Part shown: piece by piece, positions 5,538-7,197 of the stretch | Layout: the number at the start of each line of letters is the position of its first letter | Position numbering within the stretch: the stretch's first letter is position 1 | Notes under the pieces: model-generated | What the model was told of the DNA's origin: nothing | Seen by the model: only the letters and a program-made list of their open reading frames with translations | Database searches by the model: none | Source: Streptomyces exfoliatus | GTDB taxonomy: Bacteria; Actinomycetota; Actinomycetes; Streptomycetales; Streptomycetaceae | Assembly (NCBI RefSeq): GCF_000725545.1 | Contig: NZ_JNZP01000069.1 | Location: 1-7,197, forward strand | Reading direction: 5' to 3' | Length of the DNA: 7,197 bases | Program-made: the position numbers and the translations under genes

Positions 5538-5560
5538 GCCCTCGTCGTCTAGCCCCGGAC
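5538..5560 (+). other. Short tRNA-Glu-like 5' fragment
   Basis: GCCCTCGTCGTCTAGC followed by GGAC resembles the acceptor and D-arm start of actinomycete tRNA-Glu as I remember it (GCCCCCGTCGTCTAG, then a G-rich D-loop and AGGAC), with one mismatch over the first 15 bases. The rest does not fold as a tRNA and has no 3' half, so this is not a tRNA gene. It may be a relic of a recombination or attachment event at a tRNA locus, or chance. The surrounding stretch 5414-5666 has no gene that I can support. Confidence 0.3.
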
Positions 5561-5586
5561 TTCACGGGTCGCCGTTTCAGGTCTCG

Positions 5587-5607
5587 CTGGGCGCTTCAGT
5601 TGCCCAG
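5587..5607 (-). terminator. Weak hairpin downstream of the 249-residue gene
   Basis: CTGGGC (5587-5592) pairs with GCCCAG (5602-5607) around a nine-base loop, 60 bases past the stop codon at 5667. The stem is short and no T-run follows. Confidence 0.3.
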
Positions 5608-5666
5608 TGAGCTTTGATCTTGGCCGACCGGGCACCAATGTGCGGGCGGTCAGTCACGGCACTCGG

Positions 5667-6416
5667 TCACAGGTCCGGCAAGAGGAGCCAGACTTCGGAG
5701 AAGGCAAGGCCGTGCTTGTGGGTCACTGCCCCGCACAGGCAGCCCAGCGAGATCAGGCGCCAGTCGCAGGTCACCGTCCACGGGCCGTCCTTACCCGCGC
5801 ATGCCGGGCAGCCGATGGTCTCGGCCGTCCACACCCCGAAAGCGGGTCTGCCGTAACGACGGAAGCGGCCCGCGTACCGGACCTGCCAGGGCTCGACCGG
5901 GGGCGTGAGCGGGACGATCCCGGGTGGGCTCGCCGAGGTCAGCACGGCGAACAGTGCGATCAGATCGGGAAGCAGGGCCTCGCCCGCCTCTGTTGGTGGC
6001 ACGGCCGGGCCGTCCGCCGTGCCCACCGGGGTCCCGTATCTCGGGGCCGCCGCTGCGGGCGGTGGGTTCGGGGCGGTGTGCCAAGGCAAGAAGGCGCGGG
6101 CGACGGCGGCCAGGAGGGCGGCTGCGGGCGGGCTGACTGCGCCTGCGTCGAGGTGGTGGAGGGTGGTCCGCAGGATGCGTTGGAGGCGCCGGTCCCGGTC
6201 CGTGGCCAGCGTCTGCGTGGTCGCTGCCCGCCGGGTTGGGAGCGGGGCCGTGAGGCGGGCCAGGACGCGCGCTGCGGCTTCGGAGTCCACCGCGGCAGGG
6301 CGCCATTCCCCGGCGGCCAGCAGCTGGCGTGCCCGCCCGGCCTCACGGGTCAGGGCGCGCGTCTGCAACGGCCGCGAGCCGGAGGCTGCCCCGTGAGTCT
6401 GGTGCCCGCTCGTCAT
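5667..6416 (-). CDS. Uncharacterised 249-residue protein with cysteine-rich C-terminal module
   Basis: ATG 6416-6414 is chosen because GGGGAGAGG lies just upstream; the in-frame ATG at 6485 has no ribosome site and would add 23 basic residues. The N-terminal two-thirds is Ala/Arg-rich and helical (TREAGRARQLLAAGEW, DSEAAARVLARL, DRDRRLQRILRTTLHHLD to about residue 110). A Pro/Ala linker (111-145) follows, then a hydrophobic helix (ALLPDLIALFAVLT, 147-160). The C-terminal module from about 175 reads WQVRYAGRFRRYGRPAFGVW, then C203-P-A-C206, C217 and C226-L-C228, ending VTHKHGLAFSEVWLLLPDL. The cysteines, with H233 and H235, could bind zinc as a ribbon, suggesting nucleic-acid or protein binding, but no family is recognised. 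Consistent G/C third positions across the frame and a distinctive C-terminus support a real gene. It lies back-to-back with the IS5 remnant starting 106 bases away. Confidence 0.78.
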   Translation of the reverse strand: MTSGHQTHGAASGSRPLQTRALTREAGRARQLLAAGEWRPAAVDSEAAARVLARLTAPLPTRRAATTQTLATDRDRRLQRILRTTLHHLDAGAVSPPAAALLAAVARAFLPWHTAPNPPPAAAAPRYGTPVGTADGPAVPPTEAGEALLPDLIALFAVLTSASPPGIVPLTPPVEPWQVRYAGRFRRYGRPAFGVWTAETIGCPACAGKDGPWTVTCDWRLISLGCLCGAVTHKHGLAFSEVWLLLPDL

Positions 6417-6521
6417 GGCCCCCTCTCCCCTTCCCTTGTTCGTTGCTGTGACGTATCCCCGCCCTCTACGAGCGTTGGTGGACATCCCATCACACGGGTG
6501 GATTGGGCCCGGAGACGCTTA

Positions 6522-6541
6522 GGAGCTGTCCGGCGGATCAT
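6522..6541 (+). repeat. Left terminal inverted repeat of the IS5-family remnant
   Basis: GGAGCTGTCCGGCGGATCAT lies directly after CTTA, and its position relative to the transposase start fits a left end. The matching right end is not in the window, so the boundary cannot be tested internally. Confidence 0.5.
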
Positions 6542-7032
6542 GTGACTGTCGGGTTGGTCGCTCGTTGGTGTCAGCATGGGGCGGGGCGATCTGACGAATG
6601 CCGAGTGGGGTCGGTTGAAGCCGCATCTGCCGGCGTTGGGGCAGCGTGGCGGACGGTGGAACGATCACCGTAGGGTGATCAACGGGATCTTCTTCCGGGT
6701 ACGAACGGGCATACCGTGGCGGGACCTTCCCGAGCGTTTCGGTAGTTGGAAGACCGTCTACGAACGGCACCGCCGCTGGTCGGCGGACGGCACCTGGGAC
6801 CGAATCCTGCGTGCCGTCCAGGCCGACGCCGACCTCGCGGGCCGGATCGACTGGAGCATGGTCAGCGTCGACTCGACGTCCTGCCGGGCGCATCAGCACG
6901 CGGCCGGCGCCCGGAGGAAGAAGCCGCGCGTCCCGAAAAAAGGACAACGCCCCGGCACCACCGCCCCGACGAAGGACTCGGACGGTCCCGGGGCGGCCTG
7001 ACCTGCAAGATCCACCTCGCCGGCGAAGACGG
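6522..7032 (+). mobile_element. Left part of an IS5-family insertion sequence, truncated
   Basis: The left end is taken at GGAGCTGTCCGGCGGATCAT (6522-6541), which resembles the terminal repeats of Streptomyces IS5-family elements as I remember them and lies about 50 bases before the transposase start. Recognisable transposase sequence ends around 7032 (KIHLAGEDG). The remaining ~100 codons and the right inverted repeat are absent, so only about 510 bases of an element of some 850 remain. A later rearrangement probably replaced the right part. Confidence 0.75.
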
Positions 7033-7078
7033 GGTCCACGTCGGGCCCGACGACTGGGTCCATCACCGGCTGGGGTAG
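6576..7078 (+). pseudogene. IS5-family transposase, 3'-truncated
   Basis: ATG 6576 opens MGRGDLTNAEWGRLKPHLPA, continuing RGGRWNDHRRVINGIFFRVR, GIPWRDLPERFGSW and YERHRRWSADGTWDRI. This is the DUF4096-type N-terminal domain of IS5-family transposases (residues 5-80). SVDSTSCRAHQHAAGAR (97-113) begins the DDE domain, with D99 as the first catalytic aspartate. The first frame stops at TGA 6999-7001 (141 residues). The family continues in the -1 frame as DEGLGRSRGGLTCKIHLAGE (6968 onward). Many IS5 elements make the transposase by programmed -1 frameshifting, and a run of six A (6936-6941) is a candidate slip site. After about 7032 the reading (VHVGPDDWVHHRLG, stop 7076-7078) no longer resembles transposase. 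The second Asp and the Glu are missing, so it cannot be active. Confidence 0.85.
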
Positions 7079-7079
7079 T

Positions 7080-7093
7080 TTGAACGCGTTCAA
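7080..7093. promoter_or_regulatory. 14-bp perfect palindrome, candidate operator
   Basis: TTGAACGCGTTCAA is its own reverse complement and is much more AT-rich at its ends than the surroundings. It is centred 30 bases before the ATG at 7117. The shape (inverted TTGAAC half-sites with a CG centre) resembles bacterial repressor operators, and TTGAAC could also act as a -35 with a poor -10 (AATTCT, 7101-7106). The binding protein is unknown. Confidence 0.4.
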
Positions 7094-7116
7094 GGCACCG
7101 AATTCTGGGGGCGGCC

Positions 7117-7197
7117 ATGCGGGTCACCGCGCGCGAGAGTGTTCATCCGTGGCAGGTCGGCCTGGCCGCGTGCGCCGTGGTCACCCCGCTAACGCCG
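7117..7197 (+). CDS. N-terminus of an unidentified protein (runs off the right edge)
   Basis: ATG 7117-7119 follows GGGGGCGG, a usable ribosome site three to eight bases away, and the frame stays open for 27 codons to the window end: MRVTARESVHPWQVGLAACA followed by VVTPLTP. The basic start and the short hydrophobic stretch (VGLAACAVVTPL) could be the beginning of a membrane segment. Third positions are mostly G/C. Too little is present to name a family; the palindrome at 7080-7093 may control it. Confidence 0.45.
   Translation, partial: MRVTARESVHPWQVGLAACAVVTPLTP

Noticed and set aside
5607..6545. 312-codon plus-strand frame opposite the 249-residue gene
   Set aside because: The Arg/Gly-rich translation lacks domain structure and has no ribosome site, whereas the minus strand has a start with a good site and an ordered cysteine motif.
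6519..7127. 202-codon minus-strand frame opposite the IS5 transposase
   Set aside because: The plus strand carries unmistakable IS5-family transposase sequence; the minus frame is its shadow.
1..7197. CRISPR array, complete tRNA or rRNA gene, or toxin-antitoxin/defence operon
   Set aside because: No regularly spaced repeats, no complete cloverleaf and no rRNA sequence were seen; no gene set in the window forms a recognisable defence operon.

Overview
The window is high-GC throughout, with strong G/C preference at third codon positions, GTG starts, purine-rich Shine-Dalgarno sites and T-poor GC hairpin terminators. This points to a Streptomyces-like actinomycete. The low density of intact genes, two transposase remnants, fragments of other genes and several one-base frame breaks suggest an accessory or chromosome-arm region under weak selection. 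Part of the damage could instead be base-calling error in C/G runs.

Layout, left to right. (1) 1-185, minus: the first ~61 codons of a tectonin-type beta-propeller protein that runs off the left edge, with an AT-rich patch upstream. (2) About 343-1918: a decayed ISL3-family insertion sequence. Its transposase is spread over three frames by three frame changes and lacks a readable N-terminus. (3) 2014-2204, minus: a decayed partial copy of the gene at 3222-3833. (4) 2456-2929, minus: an apparently intact secreted lipoprotein gene with a strong hairpin terminator. (5) 3016-3154, minus: a small gene that looks frameshifted. (6) 3222-3833, minus: an alanine/arginine-rich conserved-looking protein whose 5' end seems broken, abutting on its right a plus-strand remnant of an FG-GAP/VCBS-repeat gene (3905-4111) followed by two GC hairpins. 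(7) 4401-5097, minus: a secreted HNH endonuclease-family protein whose signal peptide and catalytic part are in different frames. (8) 5162-5413, minus: a small two-helix membrane protein upstream of the nuclease, possibly co-transcribed. (9) 5667-6416, minus: an unrecognised 249-residue protein with a cysteine-rich C-terminal module. (10) 6522 to about 7032, plus: the left part of an IS5-family element, truncated in its transposase. (11) 7080-7197: a perfect 14-bp palindrome followed by the start of an unidentified plus-strand gene.

I see no convincing new multi-gene system. The intact genes are probably individually expressed accessory functions, mostly envelope or secreted proteins on the minus strand. 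The points most worth following are the duplicated and decayed family (copies near 2.1 and 3.5 kb), the uncharacterised cysteine-rich protein at 5667-6416, the nuclease/membrane-protein pair, and a short tRNA-Glu-like fragment at 5538-5560.
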